A DNA stretch of 64,000 nt from Prinia subflava (lineage: Eukaryota > Chordata > Aves > Passeriformes > Cisticolidae), in contig NC_086251.1 of the NCBI RefSeq assembly GCF_021018805.1, positions 40,866,767 to 40,930,766 on the forward strand, written 5' to 3'. The position numbers were made by a program, and so were the translations under genes. The notes under the pieces are model-generated. The model was not told where the DNA came from. It saw only the letters and a program-made list of their open reading frames with translations, and made no database searches. Shown piece by piece: positions 11,377 to 25,000 of the stretch. Within the stretch, counting starts at the first letter, position 1; the number at the start of each line of letters is the position of its first letter.

Positions 11377-14300
11377 CCACATGGACACATTCTACTCTTC
11401 TGTCGGTCATTAAAAAGTCATTCTGATTATTTTTTTGATCCAGCCTGGATTTTAAAGCCTGTCTTGCAAGAAGGACTCCGGGGTTTTGGAAGAAGACAGG
11501 GCTGCTATGACAACAGGGGCAGTAAGAGGTATCAGCATACAATTAAACATAATAATAGGGCAGCAAGGCTTGGGCTTAGTGTTGAGGGACCTGGAACCAG
11601 GATATCCTTGAACTGCTAGGCATGGATGTGCATTTGAAGCAGAGGCATTGAATAAATAGAAGTGTAGAAATTGCAGAGTAGGCTGGAGTTTGTAATTTGC
11701 AGAAGAATAGGTACTGTTGAAGCTAGCTGGGAGTGCTGTGAGGTTTTAGATTTGGGCAGACCAGGATTTGGGTTGAACCAGGAGAGGGAAGGCAGAGGCA
11801 GATGAGACAGAGAAATATGTAGGAGAGGATTTAGTAAACACCTGGAGAGAACTGAGAAGTCAAAGACTATTGGTATGAGATGAAAGGGGGAAAGGCTTGA
11901 GATGGGAGTGTATGAGGGTTCTGGGTTATGAAACTCTGATGGCTTTAGGACAGGAGAAATAAGGGGTTGAAAACTGAGAGGAGAGTAGAGAAAGGGCTCA
12001 TAAGGGTCACTTAAATAAACAGGGCACTACTTTCCTATACATTTCTAACAGGAAACTCCAAATTGTTATTTTCCTTCTTTTTACTTCTCTGTTTAAACCC
12101 CTTGAAATATGATAGTATTTTTTAAAAAAACGTTCTTAAATAAATTGGCATGAAGATTAGAACATTACTTACCTAATAATAAAAATAGTACAATTGTTTA
12201 AAGCCATTCCAGAAACTTGGAGTTAGTCTGCTTGTTGGAAAGTACCTGGCTGGTATGAAAAGGACTTGATATATGGATTTAATTATGTTTCATGATAAGA
12301 TTAGGACCATTGATTTGGAGGGGGTATAAGAAAGAGTGACTTTTGAAAATACTGGTGTTGCTGTGGACTGTATTTTTGTGGGGCTTTTGGTTTGTGTGGG
12401 GATTTCCCCCCCACCCAAGGGCAAGAACTTCTCTGTGAGAGTTGAATATCTTTGTGCATTAGTTCTCTGTGTTGTGCCAACCTGTGTCTTGGAGGCTGGG
12501 GTGCTCTGAATACATACCTCTTTCCAAAAGCAGCTGGGAAGCTTACTTTCCATTCCCATTTTTGTGAGAATTGCGTCTGGTATCCATATAGTAGTGTGGG
12601 TCTCTGGGGTTCCCAGGAGTGTAGCCTCAGCAGCTGCACATGGAATGGTGTTCTCATTCTGGTTGGGAGTCCACCTCTGTCCCTCTCCAATCCCTGCTGT
12701 TCTTCTCTGTTTTCTACCCATGCTCAAAGCACCTGTTTTGTGTTTCCTCTTTTACATTAGTTCTCTAGCCTCTGTATTAAATAGGTTTCTTATTGAGTTT
12801 TTTTAATTGATATAATTTTGTTGATATTATTGATACTCCTTTATTATTTACTACTAAAATACTAGCGTCCAAAGGGAAAATTTTAAGTATCTGACGAACT
12901 TTGAAAAAGATGTTTAAGAGCTGTTCTCTTAAGAAAACAAGATTTTTGTGTTTACATCAGCTTTCTGTCTTAGTCAGTCCTCTCCATTCACTTCTGAAAC
13001 ATGAGATAGGAACTTTGCACTGATACTCATAGAATATACAATTCTTAGTATATGAGAGATGGAGATGTAGGAAGGTAAAGCCTTACTGATGTGCAGTTTT
13101 GTTATGTTGTACTCAGTTTTTAGTTCATGCAGATTGTCACACAAGGCGTGTAGGAACATTTTGCCTTTCATTAAGTTATGTTGTTCTACTTTTTCTAAAT
13201 AGAGCTCATTTTGAGATTGTGCCAACAGTGGGAATTAGGTACCTCTGTCCATACTATATATTTCAGACACTGCCTGATTTTTGCAGTATGTGCAATCTAA
13301 CTGAAGTACTCCAAAACATCCAAAAATAGAAAGGTGTGCCTCTCATTAACTACCCAATGTGTCTGGGAGCAAGCAACAGAGATCTCTATGGTAAATGTGC
13401 CTTTGAGGATCCAGCATTAACCTGGTAAGGCAGTGGCTGAGTAAGCTAATGAAATATCTGAGCTCAGATGGCCATAAGAAAATAAGTAATCTATTATGTC
13501 CTATTTATTAGAGTTCATTAAACTGAGAAAAATAGCACTCAGTGTAACTTGTTCATATTCAGACTTCCAAAAAAGTGAATTTCAGCAAGTGCTGTTAAGA
13601 TGGATAGGTGTCTGCAGGATGATAAAGAAAGTTTTATTACAGATCAAAAAAAGACAAAAAAGTAACGAGTCAATTTGCTATATAGCAAATGGATAACTGA
13701 AGACGCATAATACAGAATGTCCATGATCCAGTGTAAAATTAAAGGTTTGAAAGGTTCATAAGGACATTAATAAGGCATTTTATTACTTAAAGAATGAATA
13801 CAAAGGCAAATTATTGCAAGGTAATATAGGATGGGGATTTACAGTAGATTAACTGCTCTGTAGTGTTCATCCATGTTTGTGCAGGTCATGTTTACTACAT
13901 GAGGTAATTTCTTGTTACCTTCAGTATAATGTGGGCTGCAAGAGTCCCATGTTCAGTTACAATGAAGTTAGGTGTGTACTGTAAACTTAACCTCCTGGTA
14001 ATTGGTCACTATGTTTGCAATTTTATTATTATGAGTAAAACAAGTAGAAATTTAAGAGCTGTGTTAATTGGGCTAAACACTGGCAGATGAAGATCAGTGT
14101 TTACAAATAACTGACTATATGATAAACAATAATTTTAACCTCTTGAATGATTAATCTAAAGTTTATTTCTTTAGGGAAGAAAAAAAAAATAATTTTATTT
14201 CATTGAAAGCTCAGTGGAGAGCAGTGGTTAATGATGCATGTTAACAATACAATTTTTCTGTTTCCCAAAATTTTCTTGTTCAGTTTGCCCATTGCCTTGC

Positions 14301-14969
14301 ATGTGCCTAAGATGGTGACAGTACTGTTGGGGAAACAAGGCAGGTATATTGGTGGTGAATATGGGAATGAGACCTGAAGATACAGTTCAGTAATCCCATT
14401 TTGTTGGATAGGAGCTTAATTGCCTTTCTTGTCTTGATTTGTGATGTAGAGATCTTACTGTCACTTTGGGACTTCTGGACAGCTGAACTAAGAGGGGTTT
14501 TTTACCTGTACCTACTGTAAGGCATTGGCCTTTCCTCATGGACAGATGGATGAAGCCTTACCCAGACTACTTTTCCTTCTATGCCAGGCTTTAATCTTAA
14601 GTTCTTTATTTCATGTGTGTTTAGCATAAAACATTTCCATGTGTTTGTATTGCAAGACTTTCTGCAGGGAGGACATGAAAGTACACAGCATGTGTGTACA
14701 TCCAGAGCCAGGTGGCTGGATACTGGATGCATAGGAGTGTTTCTCTTTGTGAATAACGTGCAACTTCTTTCTGAAGCACGCTGTAAGGTAAAAATCCTTC
14801 TGCAATGCTGTGTCTGTGTGAGGTCCCTATCACTGCCTGGTGAGGGGGGCAGCAGTTGATATCTAGCAGGCTGTAATACTTGGTAGTTATTAATGCTAGG
14901 GAACTGAAGAATGTGTTGAATTGGCCAGCTTGACCAAGAGGAGGAGGAAGCTGGTGGGAGCTCTGACTC

Positions 14970-14985
14970 TGTGTGTGTGTGTGTG
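14970..14985. repeat. (TG)8 microsatellite
   Basis: Sixteen bases of uninterrupted TG repeat, flanked by ctctgactc and ggagag. It is short and its degree of polymorphism is unknown. Confidence 0.85.
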
Positions 14986-17900
14986 GGAGAGTGAGAGATT
15001 TCAGGTCCCAGCTATCATCAGGAATAGCTCCAATTCTTGCAGCCAGGGAGTTTTATCACAGGGATAACATCAGACCACCCAGGCAAGGGCTATACAGAGC
15101 TGCCTTCTTCTGTGCTATGCAGCCAGTCAGTGCCCAATATCCAGCAGCCAGGATTCCTGCAAACATACTGACAGATCCAGTGGAGGATGGGGCACTTGTC
15201 TTAATCTACACTTTTTATTTAGACAGAAGGTGGGAATGTGCAAGAAGCAGATGAGTTTACTGAACCTTGGGACCAGGGAGAGGGAGTGAGGAAGAGTTGA
15301 ATGGAACATTTTACAATGTCCCAGAGGGATCCTGTATATGCCATAGGAATCACAAAATAGTGAGCTTCATCTTAACATCAGCTACAGCAATGTTGGAAGC
15401 CACACCACTCCTCATGTAGCTGTCTTAGTACCGTGTGGTACCCTCACCTGCCTTGTCCTCAACAGAGCAAGCTGCCAGTCTGCCAAAACGCACTGAACAG
15501 GTCCCAGTGGGCATCAGCTCTTTCCTGTCTAGACCTGAACAGCACAACAAGAGCATTAAATTTAGGGTGCAGCAAATTCTTACAGAAATTCGGTGAGGCT
15601 GTTGTCCCCACTGGGGAGTTTTGGGGTTTTTTCAGTGATGATCCCTTGGTTTGACTCAACCCACTTCGTCTGAGTCTTAGTTTTAGTTTCTTAATGTGAC
15701 CATTTCTTTGGTTTTTACACTTCCACTGATGGAGAGAAAGGGAAGTGTAAAGAAAAAAGGCATCTTACTATAATCAGTAAGAGGAGCAAGAACGAGGCAA
15801 TCACCTCTGAGGGGCATTTTTCTTCCCTCTTTCACACACCTCTGCACTGCTGCAGGGCCCCACCTTCTCTTCACTCAGGCTGTTCACACAGGAGCTGGAA
15901 TTACTTTAAATACTACTGATTTGTAGCAGCAGCAATAATGTAACCAGTTGGTCTCAGCAGAGATTGTAGGAAGTGAAAATATCTCTGTAGTTTCTGCAGT
16001 GCTCATGTTAAACTCCTTCTGCTCTGAGGCTCCGCAGGGAATAGAAGCAGAGGGTTTTGTTATGATGCAGCAACATCTGCAGATAGTCACCAAGCAGGCC
16101 AGGCTGAGCGCCTAGGTCTCATGTTATGGGAAAGATTACACCCTCATCATCAAACTTTTGGCAGAATTGTGCCTTGTAAAAATCACTCCCACTGGAAGTT
16201 TTGAGGCAGAGTGTCTAAATGAAAGCCTGACTTTTTCAGGAGAAGGAAGAGGGGGGAGTTCAACCATCCACAGCAGCAGCACTAACTTGGGTTTCTATTT
16301 TATTATTAAATGGATGCATATGCTGGAGACACTACAAAGGAATTTGCAAGTTTGTCAGGTTTCCCAGGAATGTCTTTGGCAGGTCTTTGTCTGGAACGTT
16401 TTCTGGAGACTGGAACACTTGTGCTCTGTATGCATATGTATATCCTGTAAGCTGGTAAGCTCGGAGAGCAAAGAAGGAATGTCACAGGCCTTTGGCCAGA
16501 TCAGCCTTGGTACACACACAGATTTCACACTTCCCAGCCTGTTAGCCCCGGTTCTTCCCTCCTGGCCAGTTGTTACTGCAAATTCAAATCCGTACATAAA
16601 TTGAAGGTGCTTTAGTATGGGGTGTAGTCAGCAAGATGGCCTGCATAACAGAGAGGTGGTTCTAGAAAAATCTGTTTGTATTACATGATTTCCTCATGGA
16701 ATTTGTAGTAGTACATTTTGCTTCACTGTTCATGCAGTGTGTGTGTCTTATCTGTGATTTGGGGTTTCCTTTGCCACTTAAGAGGCATGTTAAGATTGTG
16801 TGATTTTTTTTTTCCTTTATTTTCCCCCCATACTGGGATATCCTGTTGGATTCCAGTATCTTGATGCATTAAGGAAGGCAAGGCAGCTGGACTATTTCCA
16901 GTAGTATTGGCAGGCCTGCAAGCTGTGTTAGACCGAGTCATGCTGGCCTGTCCTGGATCCCAGATGCACCTGGGAGCTCTGTGGTAATGCTAGGAAAATG
17001 CAACACATGCTAGAGAGAGGACAGGTTAACAGTGAGTGTGTATATCATTGTAGCATCTAGTCAGTCATCTCTGAAGGCTAAAGGAAGAAAAGTAACTGAA
17101 AGAATACAGCAAAATTTCTTTCTTTTTAAAATTTTCCTCCATATGGCAAGTTCTTGGCTCTTCCCTTCTGTTAAAGATTTCATGGATCTTGAAAGCCTTA
17201 GGGGTATCTGTGTTTGAGGAAGGCTTGGCAAGTGAAAATACTAGTGACTCTGGAAGCCAGGTAATGGAAGAAAAAGCACATTTCATTTGCAAGCTATTGG
17301 ATAACGTTGGTGTTGCTGGATGAACAATAAATAATAAAATGGAGAATTAGGGATTGACTGAAGGGTCTTGAAGGAGTCAAACTGTATAAACTTATGGATA
17401 CGTGTGCTTATAGAGCATAAGGGTAAATAGATTGAAAGGCAAAGGAGAACACACTGCAAACGATGAAACATTTTACACATTTTCAGTTTTCGAGTGGAAT
17501 GGTTCCCCATTTGAGCTCATGATAGAGTATCATCTTGTCTTGTCTGACTCATCAAAATTTAAGGATTCTGGTCTGATCCTAAGGCAAAGGAATAGTAATC
17601 TTATGTGCATCTTATCATGATCCTTGTCCAATCCTTCTTTAAACAAAAAGGTTTCTCAGTTAACAGTTCATTCGTGTATGCCTTTGTAACCTGTTGATAG
17701 GGTATATTGTGCTGAAAACTTTGTCTCCTCCTGCTTCTGACTGAAAATTTTATAATTTTGAAGGGTTTTTTTGGAAGAGACAAAGTAGGCTTATGGTTAC
17801 TGCATTCGTTTGCCATATCTTTTAGGCTTGACATGTGAAATATAGCTTGAGCTCTGGACCCCTTTTCTTCCTCACCAGTCAGAAAGATCCAAATGGAAAT

Positions 17901-18909
17901 GTGAGATGTGTGAACTGCGGAGGATGCAGTGTGACTCTCAGAGCAATGATTTTTAGACTTTGTAGATCTCCAATCTCCACCACTTTTTAGGCAACAAGAT
18001 ACGACTGGCTTCTGCCAGAAAAGTGCTAAAACTGCCAACTGGAGAGGTTCAAGTAGGCAATTTATAGTGTATTGCTTGCTGTAACATGTTGACCAGTGAA
18101 ACTTTGGATCTGCTATTCAGGATGTTGGTAATGAAAATTTAAGTCACTTTTTCACTGCCTGCCAAGAGGGGCAGAGTAACAACTTCTAGTGGTGATGTGT
18201 CCCTGTTCACCCTGGTTGACTCCTACAAACTAGCAAGAGAAGCATTCAGGCTTTCAGGAGGCTTTTCCTGAATCCATAGAGGCTGATCTACAACACTCAT
18301 TTTTACTAATTTTCTTTTCCTGATTGTTATAATTGATGGCTTTAGCTTATTTCAACCATTAGAGAAGATCAAAAAGAAAATACTAACTTTATTATAGAAA
18401 ATGATTATTGAATATGATAATGGGAAACTCTTGAAGGACTAGTATAATGTGGATCAGAAAAGTGAAAGATATTAAGCCTTTTCTGATTGTTGCATGTGAT
18501 TTCTTGGAAGTACTGTACAATGGATCTTTGTCTGTAGGCTGCTATTAAATGGAAATAAATTCTATCCTGAACTTTTTATTCCTGTCTGTACTTGGAGAGT
18601 TCATATTTCAAATTGGATTTTTAAGGCAGATTAACAAAAACAAACCCCACAACTCCTATATTCAGCACTTTGGAATATCATTCCATATTGTGGCCTTGCT
18701 TTCAGTCTTAAAGTTTTTTCAGAAATTAATTTCTCTGAATGAGGCATGACCATAGAAATCAGTTAATCAGTTCTTTAAGTTTAGTTTCTCTGCTGGCCAG
18801 GCCAAGTGTATTGCAGTCATAAACTTACCTTGTAACATTTAAAAATAAATGTAGAAAGGTATTTCAGCATTATGCAATAATTTGTGTTTTAGCTTATTAG
18901 CACTATACA

Positions 18910-18950
18910 ACAGTAGTAAATAGAACATGTACTGTTCTATTTACTACTGT
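18910..18950. repeat. Perfect 18/5/18 inverted repeat
   Basis: The left arm 18910-18927 (acagtagtaaatagaaca) is the exact reverse complement of 18933-18950, around the loop tgtac. It is AT-rich and is followed by a partial third copy, tagtagtaa, at about 18956. It does not belong to any repeat family I recognise. In single-stranded form it would make a stable hairpin. Confidence 0.95.
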
Positions 18951-21279
18951 AAAATAGTAGTAACAACCCGCATGTTCTGCTCCCCTCCCCCCATTTTTTC
19001 ATGTATCATAAATAGAAGTACATCAATTGGATTATTTTTCTTCTGTGAGATCTTCTGGGGATTCTTGGTGTTCTTCAGTCAGCAAGTTCCTTTCAGCTTC
19101 TAACTTCTTTGCTTCTTCGTGGTCCTAACCAGTTTAAAAATTGTAGCAAAACTTTATGAACCCTTCTATCATGAAGGTTACTAGCTGTGTATTGTATTGC
19201 CTTTTACAAGGTCCACAAAGAATGTGTAGATGTGACAAGAGATGTTTGAAAATTGGGATGTTTGACGTGTAGCCCACACAGATCTCCTGTCATACTGTCA
19301 GTGTCAGGAAAAGTACTCTCAAGTCAATCACTGCTAGTGAAAAACAGGAATCTTACCAAGCAGGAGAATTTGAACCCATCTTGTTGCAACTCAGTTTGAA
19401 AACTCACTTAATTCTTATAGATTCACACCAAAAACCACCTCCTCTGTTGAGCCCCACTAGCCTTTCTTGGTTTTGGAGAGTCTTTTATTTGTTTGGTTTT
19501 GCTCCATTAGTACTATTTCTGAAGCTACAAGCTCTTCTATGTGGATATTTTGGTCCAGGTGCTCTACATCACCTTTTACACCCGAGCGCCAACTGATTTG
19601 CTGCTAAGTCTTTGCCTCTGTAAAGGGAAGAATGCAGTTCCATCAGGTGCACAGGAAATCTCAGCACAGATGTGGGAGTGCCTCAGTAATCCTCCCAAAC
19701 AACATCCTGGGCAGCTAATGATAGCAGCTGACATGTCTCAAAGCATGGCACAGTAACATGCAGTAACGCCTGTCTGGGTGGGCTGGGTGCAGCTAAACCT
19801 TACATACTTGCTGGTATTTTCTCTCTTTTTCTGAATCCTTTGCCTGTTTTTAATCTTGCTGTAGTTTAAACACCTGTCTGTGGGGAATGTGTGAAATGTC
19901 GCTATTACCTGTGTAAAGTTATTTGCTCACCTGCTTAAAAAGACAGCTTTCAAATAAAAAATGATATATTGGTAAAATGATAATTAAAAAGGAATAAAGT
20001 AATAGAGAAGGATTGAGGTGGTAATTTGTCAGACTAAATGGTTATTGGCATCAAGATGATGAGGAGAGAAAATTGGATGAAGTAATCTTCATTTCACACA
20101 TTGGATGTGTTAGCAAAGTTGTCATCACTGTCGCTGACAAGCTAAGAATTGTATATAACCTATTTTATTTACCACGTTGCCTTCTGTGTTTGCATCATTT
20201 ACCATTCTTCCTTCTTTTCAGACAATAAATTCTTTGTGACCAGCAACTGCCATTGTTAGGTATTGTACAGTGCCTGGCACAATCAGATCTAAATCTGATT
20301 TGAAGCTTTCTGTTACTGCAATGAAGATGCTTTAAATTTTAATTAAATTCTATGGAACACAGCAACTTTAAGGGTGAGATAGAGGCACCAAAATTACACC
20401 TAATACTGTTTTCCATATAAGGTGGATAACATTACCCATTACTAAACTTGCCTGATATTGTCCCACTGTAAGATCTTGTCTTCAATTGCTTATAGTGTTC
20501 TGAAACTTTATTCATTTGAATTAATGTTTTCTGTGCTTATTGTTCAATTTTCAGAACATTTCAAGCAAGGTGAAGTATTCCAGCCAAAACCAAGGCTGGA
20601 TTAAAAAGATATTTTGTGTATTTTAATATCTATAGAACTTTTCTTTTAAATCTCTTCATCTCCCATGCTTTGAAATAGCAATTTAGAGCTTGATATTGCA
20701 AATGTACACCTAACATGATTTTTGTGTGTTTACTTGTGTGAACACAGTTCTTTGTAAGTGGTTATGTGTGCAGTTTCTTTAGTATTTGGTTGAGATTTGG
20801 TTTGAATTTTATATCCAAGGTACTTAGGTTTTTGGGTTGTGCCTGTGTGTTTGTGCAGAGAGGGGTAGAGACAGCACAAGTGCATATGATTGGCTCACTG
20901 ACACAGCTCATGGTGACTGGAGAGATACTCTGCTCTCTGCTCAGTGGAATATAGGCTTCTAGCTTTTGATCAGTGCATGTGGAGTTCATTTTTCACATGG
21001 CATGAACTCTTTTACTTTGGGATTTTTGCCCCATCTTTGTCCTTTTCCTTCTCTGTTCTTCTGTAAATGGAAGCGTTGTAATTTTCATGCTGGCTCCTGA
21101 ATTCATCTCAGGCATGGTGGCTGTTGGTGTCACTTCTCACTACTTTATGCAACTAGCACAGTGTTTTTGCATTTGAATATTGCCATTTTCTAGTGGTTAG
21201 CTTCTCTTACTACATACTCTATCCTATTTGCTTAGTGATACTTTTTTATCTTTTCTTGGCTTTTAATTGTTTCTGATAG

Positions 21280-21330
21280 TTTGTTTGGGTTTGTTTTTGT
21301 TTTGTTTGTTTGTGTTTTTTGCCTCTTTAG
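21280..21330 (+). promoter_or_regulatory. TTTG-rich tract forming the acceptor of the next exon
   Basis: About 45 bases of T runs broken by single or double G (tttgtttg, tttttgttttg) lead into gcctctttag. This replaces a normal C/T polypyrimidine tract. U-rich binders could use it and the acceptor itself is good, but the G interruptions are unusual. The functional role is inferred. Confidence 0.6.
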
Positions 21331-21485
21331 TTAACAAACCTGGACTTGGCAAGTGGAGCTGTAAGCAAGGGGAGTGCAGCTGCCCTACAGAGCTACTGGT
21401 CACCACTCAGCAGAAGAGGGTCACTGTGGCCTGTTCAGTCAGACACACAGAGAGATGACAAAAGATCTGTCTCTTCAGAAGTCAG
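21331..21485 (+). CDS. TTLL5: TTLL5 exon (phase 0 in, 2 out), isolated between long introns
   Basis: The exon encodes LTNLDLASGAVSKGSAAALQ, then SYWSPLSRRGSLWPVQSD and a short charged tail. It aligns with human [20 protein letters not shown] and the later TWSTQSDPQ, so the match is moderate but continuous. The NLDLA/NLNLA start is the conserved part. The rest is Ser-rich and likely disordered. The final codon is split (AG|G, Arg) with the exon 25 kb away. The 155 bp length shifts the frame, but together with the next exon (175 bp) the pair is in frame. Confidence 0.92.
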
Positions 21486-21570
21486 GTAAGTTAAAATTGC
21501 TGCTCGAGCTTTTTGAAGAAGAATGCAATCACTCAGGTGCTCATTTGTAATTTGTGTTTGGCTTCTTGCT

Positions 21571-22044
21571 GAGATGCAGGAGCATGTCCAGAGAAGAGCA
21601 ACAGAGCTGGTGAAGGGTCTGGGGCACAAGTCTGATATGAAGCAGCTAAGGGAGCTGAGATTGTTTATCCTGGAGAAAAGGAGTCTTGGGGAGTGGGGGA
21701 CACAATATTGCTCTGTACAACTCCTTGCAAGGAGGTTGTAGCAAGGTGTGTATTGGTCTCTTCTCCCAAATAACAAATGAAAGGACAAGAGGAAATGACC
21801 TCAATTTCCACTGAGGGAAGTTTAGATTAGATATTAGGAAAAATTTATTCACCAAAAGGGTTTTCAAGTATTGGAACAAGCCACCTAAGGAGGTGGTGGA
21901 GTCACCTGAGGGTTTTTAAAACATGTGTAGATGTGGCACTTAGGGACATGTTTTAATGGTGAACTTGATAGTGTAAAGGTTTACAGCTGGACTTGAGGAT
22001 CTTAAAAAGAGGTTCTTTTCCAGCATAAACAATTCTCTGATTCT
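21571..22044 (+). mobile_element. CR1 LINE 3' fragment, plus orientation
   Basis: The fragment runs from a segment like gagatgcaggagcatgtcca, through the CR1 3' end (aggaggttgtagcaaggtg, ggtctcttctcccaaataac, atattaggaaaaattt, gtagatgtggcacttaggga), to a decayed tail aattctctgattct. The element is 5'-truncated, diverged and without an intact open frame. It lies only 85 bp after the preceding exon. It is the same general type as the copy at 7541-7880 but in the opposite orientation. Confidence 0.93.
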
Positions 22045-25000
22045 AAGGGCTTAGTAATGGTACCTCTCAGGTCTAGAAACTAGCCCTATGAAAATAGCTA
22101 TGTTCACAGAGCTGTCAGGTTCATGATGAAGTAAGGGCATAGATGAACATGGTAGATGAAAAGGAAATGTCTGTTTTTCCTTGGTCATTTCCCATCCCTG
22201 CATCTGTAAGTTTAGGTTTGTTGGTGTTGAGACATATATGCAGAATACAAACTTAGACCTGATGCTGCAAAAATCTCCACTAAGTCCTCATCTTCATGCT
22301 TTTTCCATGAATATCAAGTTTAGATTGTTCAAAGAGCAGTGTTTATCAGAGTTTCTTTTCCAGATGTCTTCTTTATATTCTATATTAATTTTGGGCATTG
22401 GAATTTATATTTATGGCTTATACATTCTTTGGAATCAGGGCAGAGGACTGATTTTGCAGTAAAACCATTCTTCCTGTGATTCAAAGAGCAGCAATATTTA
22501 CTTGCACTGAAGTCTAAATCTTGGAAGCCAGGAACAAGGCAAACTTGCTGCAGTAATCAGGCTGGAAAGCAAGCCCAAGACTGCTGGAGATTTGAGTTCT
22601 TTCTTTGCCTCTCCAGTAAATAATATTGATTCCTTTGCCTAAGTCTTCATTTTTGTCTTTCAAAACAGAATAATAAAGCAGAGCTTCTCCAAGACATGAA
22701 TTTAGGTCTGGAAGCACTGTGTGCATGAAAATACTGATTTTTATCACTGGTGCCTGAATGCTACTGGAAAATGGAAGGAAGTGCAAGAGGGAGAAAGTGC
22801 AGAAGGCATGTGATCTGAGTGATGATCCTTTCCCAAATGGATCCTTCAATAGAAAGATTGTAATGGGATTTGGAAAGCTCAAGTAAAATTGTTCTTATTT
22901 CATCAGTCACTACTTTTCATCCTGCCTAAAGAAGAGGAATGTGAGAAATGAATTCCTGGCCTGTTTCTGTTCCAGCACAATGTTTGCCTCAGGGGTTTTA
23001 AAGTTATTGAGAGAAGTGGTGGTGATTCTGCTCTTGGACCCCATCCAGGCAAGCTCTTACCTAGTCCAAATAAAGAACCTATCCAACAGGTGTAAACTGC
23101 CTTCCCCTCCTACGTGGCTTGGGAGAGCAGCAGCATGCAGGCTGTCCTAGAGCTTCCATTCCCTTTTCAGCTCTGTTGGCACCTTTGCATGGGCTCACAG
23201 ACAGCTGCAAACCCCACCCTAATGCCCAGAACTCCACTCTGAATGACTTCCAGGGTGGTCCCTCATCTAGTGTTGTGTGCATAGTTTAATGCCTTTAGTT
23301 AAAGTTTCTGTTTTATTTTGTAGAGCAATCTGAAAATACTTCAGAATTTTCCAGTCACACCTTCAAACCTTTGACGAGTCATTTAGTCTTTCATTACTTC
23401 AATTGCTCTGTTTTTATCCTCAGAACAAGAGTCAGAAGATGCCTTAAGACACTCTGTTGAATTATTTTTTCTTCATGGCTGCTTTTATTGACTGGCCAAA
23501 ATACTGGGAGTTAAGAGTCTGGTGTAAATCTGGAAATGAAAAAAAAATTCTTGAGGCGGTGCTGGATTACTTGGTCTGTGAACTTGTGTTTAATGAGAGA
23601 ATTCCAAAAGGAATATCAAGGTCAAGATATATGGAGATGGCTATCTTGTATTGTAAATGCCTTTTTTTGCGACTTGATTTCTTACATTGGAGCAAGCAAT
23701 TCATAGAGGGTCATCTGATGGGTGTCAGCCTGTGCTCAGTGCTGGATGACTGAAGAAAGCTTCCTGTTTTGTTCCATTGAGATTCTCCTCTATCAGTAGC
23801 AGAATTCAGCAAGGATGGAAATTTTCTGTAAATGGGTCTCTTATCTGGCTTGCACTTAGCTCCAGTTCAAACATCTGTCTCTGAAGTGCAGTCCTCAGTT
23901 TTTGTATGCCTCTGTGGTAAATTTAAACCATTTCAGTATTGCTGAAGTTTTTTAGAAATTTTTGGTTTGATACTTGCAAATCTGTAGGATTCAGGCTCTT
24001 CTTTTAGACAAATCATCTTCTCCTTTGATTCCTGCTCTCCTAGTACTGACTTAGCTAAATGTATCTCAAAAGAAGTTGTCTTTTCTTTTGCTGATTTCTT
24101 TTCTTTGCTTGAGATATGGTACCAAATTAGTTGTCTGTTTGCCAAAAGGCAAAGGAGGTCTTGGATTTGTAATACAGAGACAGAGGACCGCTCTAGATAT
24201 GTTAAAATGTTATTTTATAAATCTCCTCTGCTGTGCATTTTGAGATTCTTTTTTTGCCACTTTCTATAAGCATTGGCATTATTTCCATTCAAATGATGGC
24301 CTAGCCTGTTGCTACACCTCAGACAAAGAAATCCTGCAGGGCTGCACAAGAAGTGAAATGTTCCAAGTTGTATGTGGCCTTACTTCTGACTACTGTGACG
24401 TGATTGTCAACCTCTGCCACGTTTACTGCAGACCTGCCTTTGTTGCCCTCTGTTTATCAATGAAGTTATGCCAAATCTGTTCTCTCCTTCTTTAATCCTA
24501 GTCCTGTCTCAGTGCTTTATCTCAGTTCTTTCTCAGCTTCTCACTCAGTCCATTGGGCAGGATTGTCACTCCTTCACATTGCGCTGTAAAGCCATGAAAT
24601 GCGATTACATGTTTTGTAGTAGAGTTCTTAAAGATTACCATATATAATTTTTATCACAATTTTATTAATCTATTCCAAGGACAACAGACATGAAAGTGAT
24701 TCCTCATTATCCAGTGAAACTATGACTCAGCTGAAGCCAGGATCATACTAGAGCAGCTCTTGAAAAAGTATTCTCCTGAAAGCATTCTTGGTTTCATAAT
24801 AAAGATAAAAAATCAGGTGTTTAACAGAATGAAACTTGTTGATTCAGAACATAAATGATCTTTGAAGTACCTGTTAGCAAATAGCTGCGTAATCCCTAGT
24901 TGTGAGGACAGTAGATGGAGGTTAGTAGAGGCTTCTGGCATTGGAATTTGCAGCTGCTGTGCCACTTGTTTTGTGAGGAAGACAGTGGATTTCATCTCCA

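Larger units (their letters stand above)
8954..21330 (+). other. TTLL5: TTLL5 intron, 12.4 kb
   Basis: AT-rich intron. It contains a T18 run (11359-11376), a purine-rich block (about 11540-12010), a (TG)8 run (14970-14985) and a perfect 18/5/18 palindrome (18910-18950). Open frames of up to 148 codons, such as 16158-16604 and 12290-12727 on the minus strand, show no recognisable domain and no matching splice context. I take them as chance. I see no RNA gene. Confidence 0.75.

Noticed and set aside
12290..12727. Open frame of 145 codons on the minus strand, with a second overlapping one
   Set aside because: Two overlapping frames and no known motif. It fits chance in a slightly GC-richer stretch.
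16158..16604. Open frame of 148 codons on the + strand
   Set aside because: Begins at TTG and has no recognisable protein family or gene structure.
17601..18038. Open frame of 145 codons on the minus strand
   Set aside because: No motif or family similarity that I can see, and no splice or promoter context. Treated as chance.
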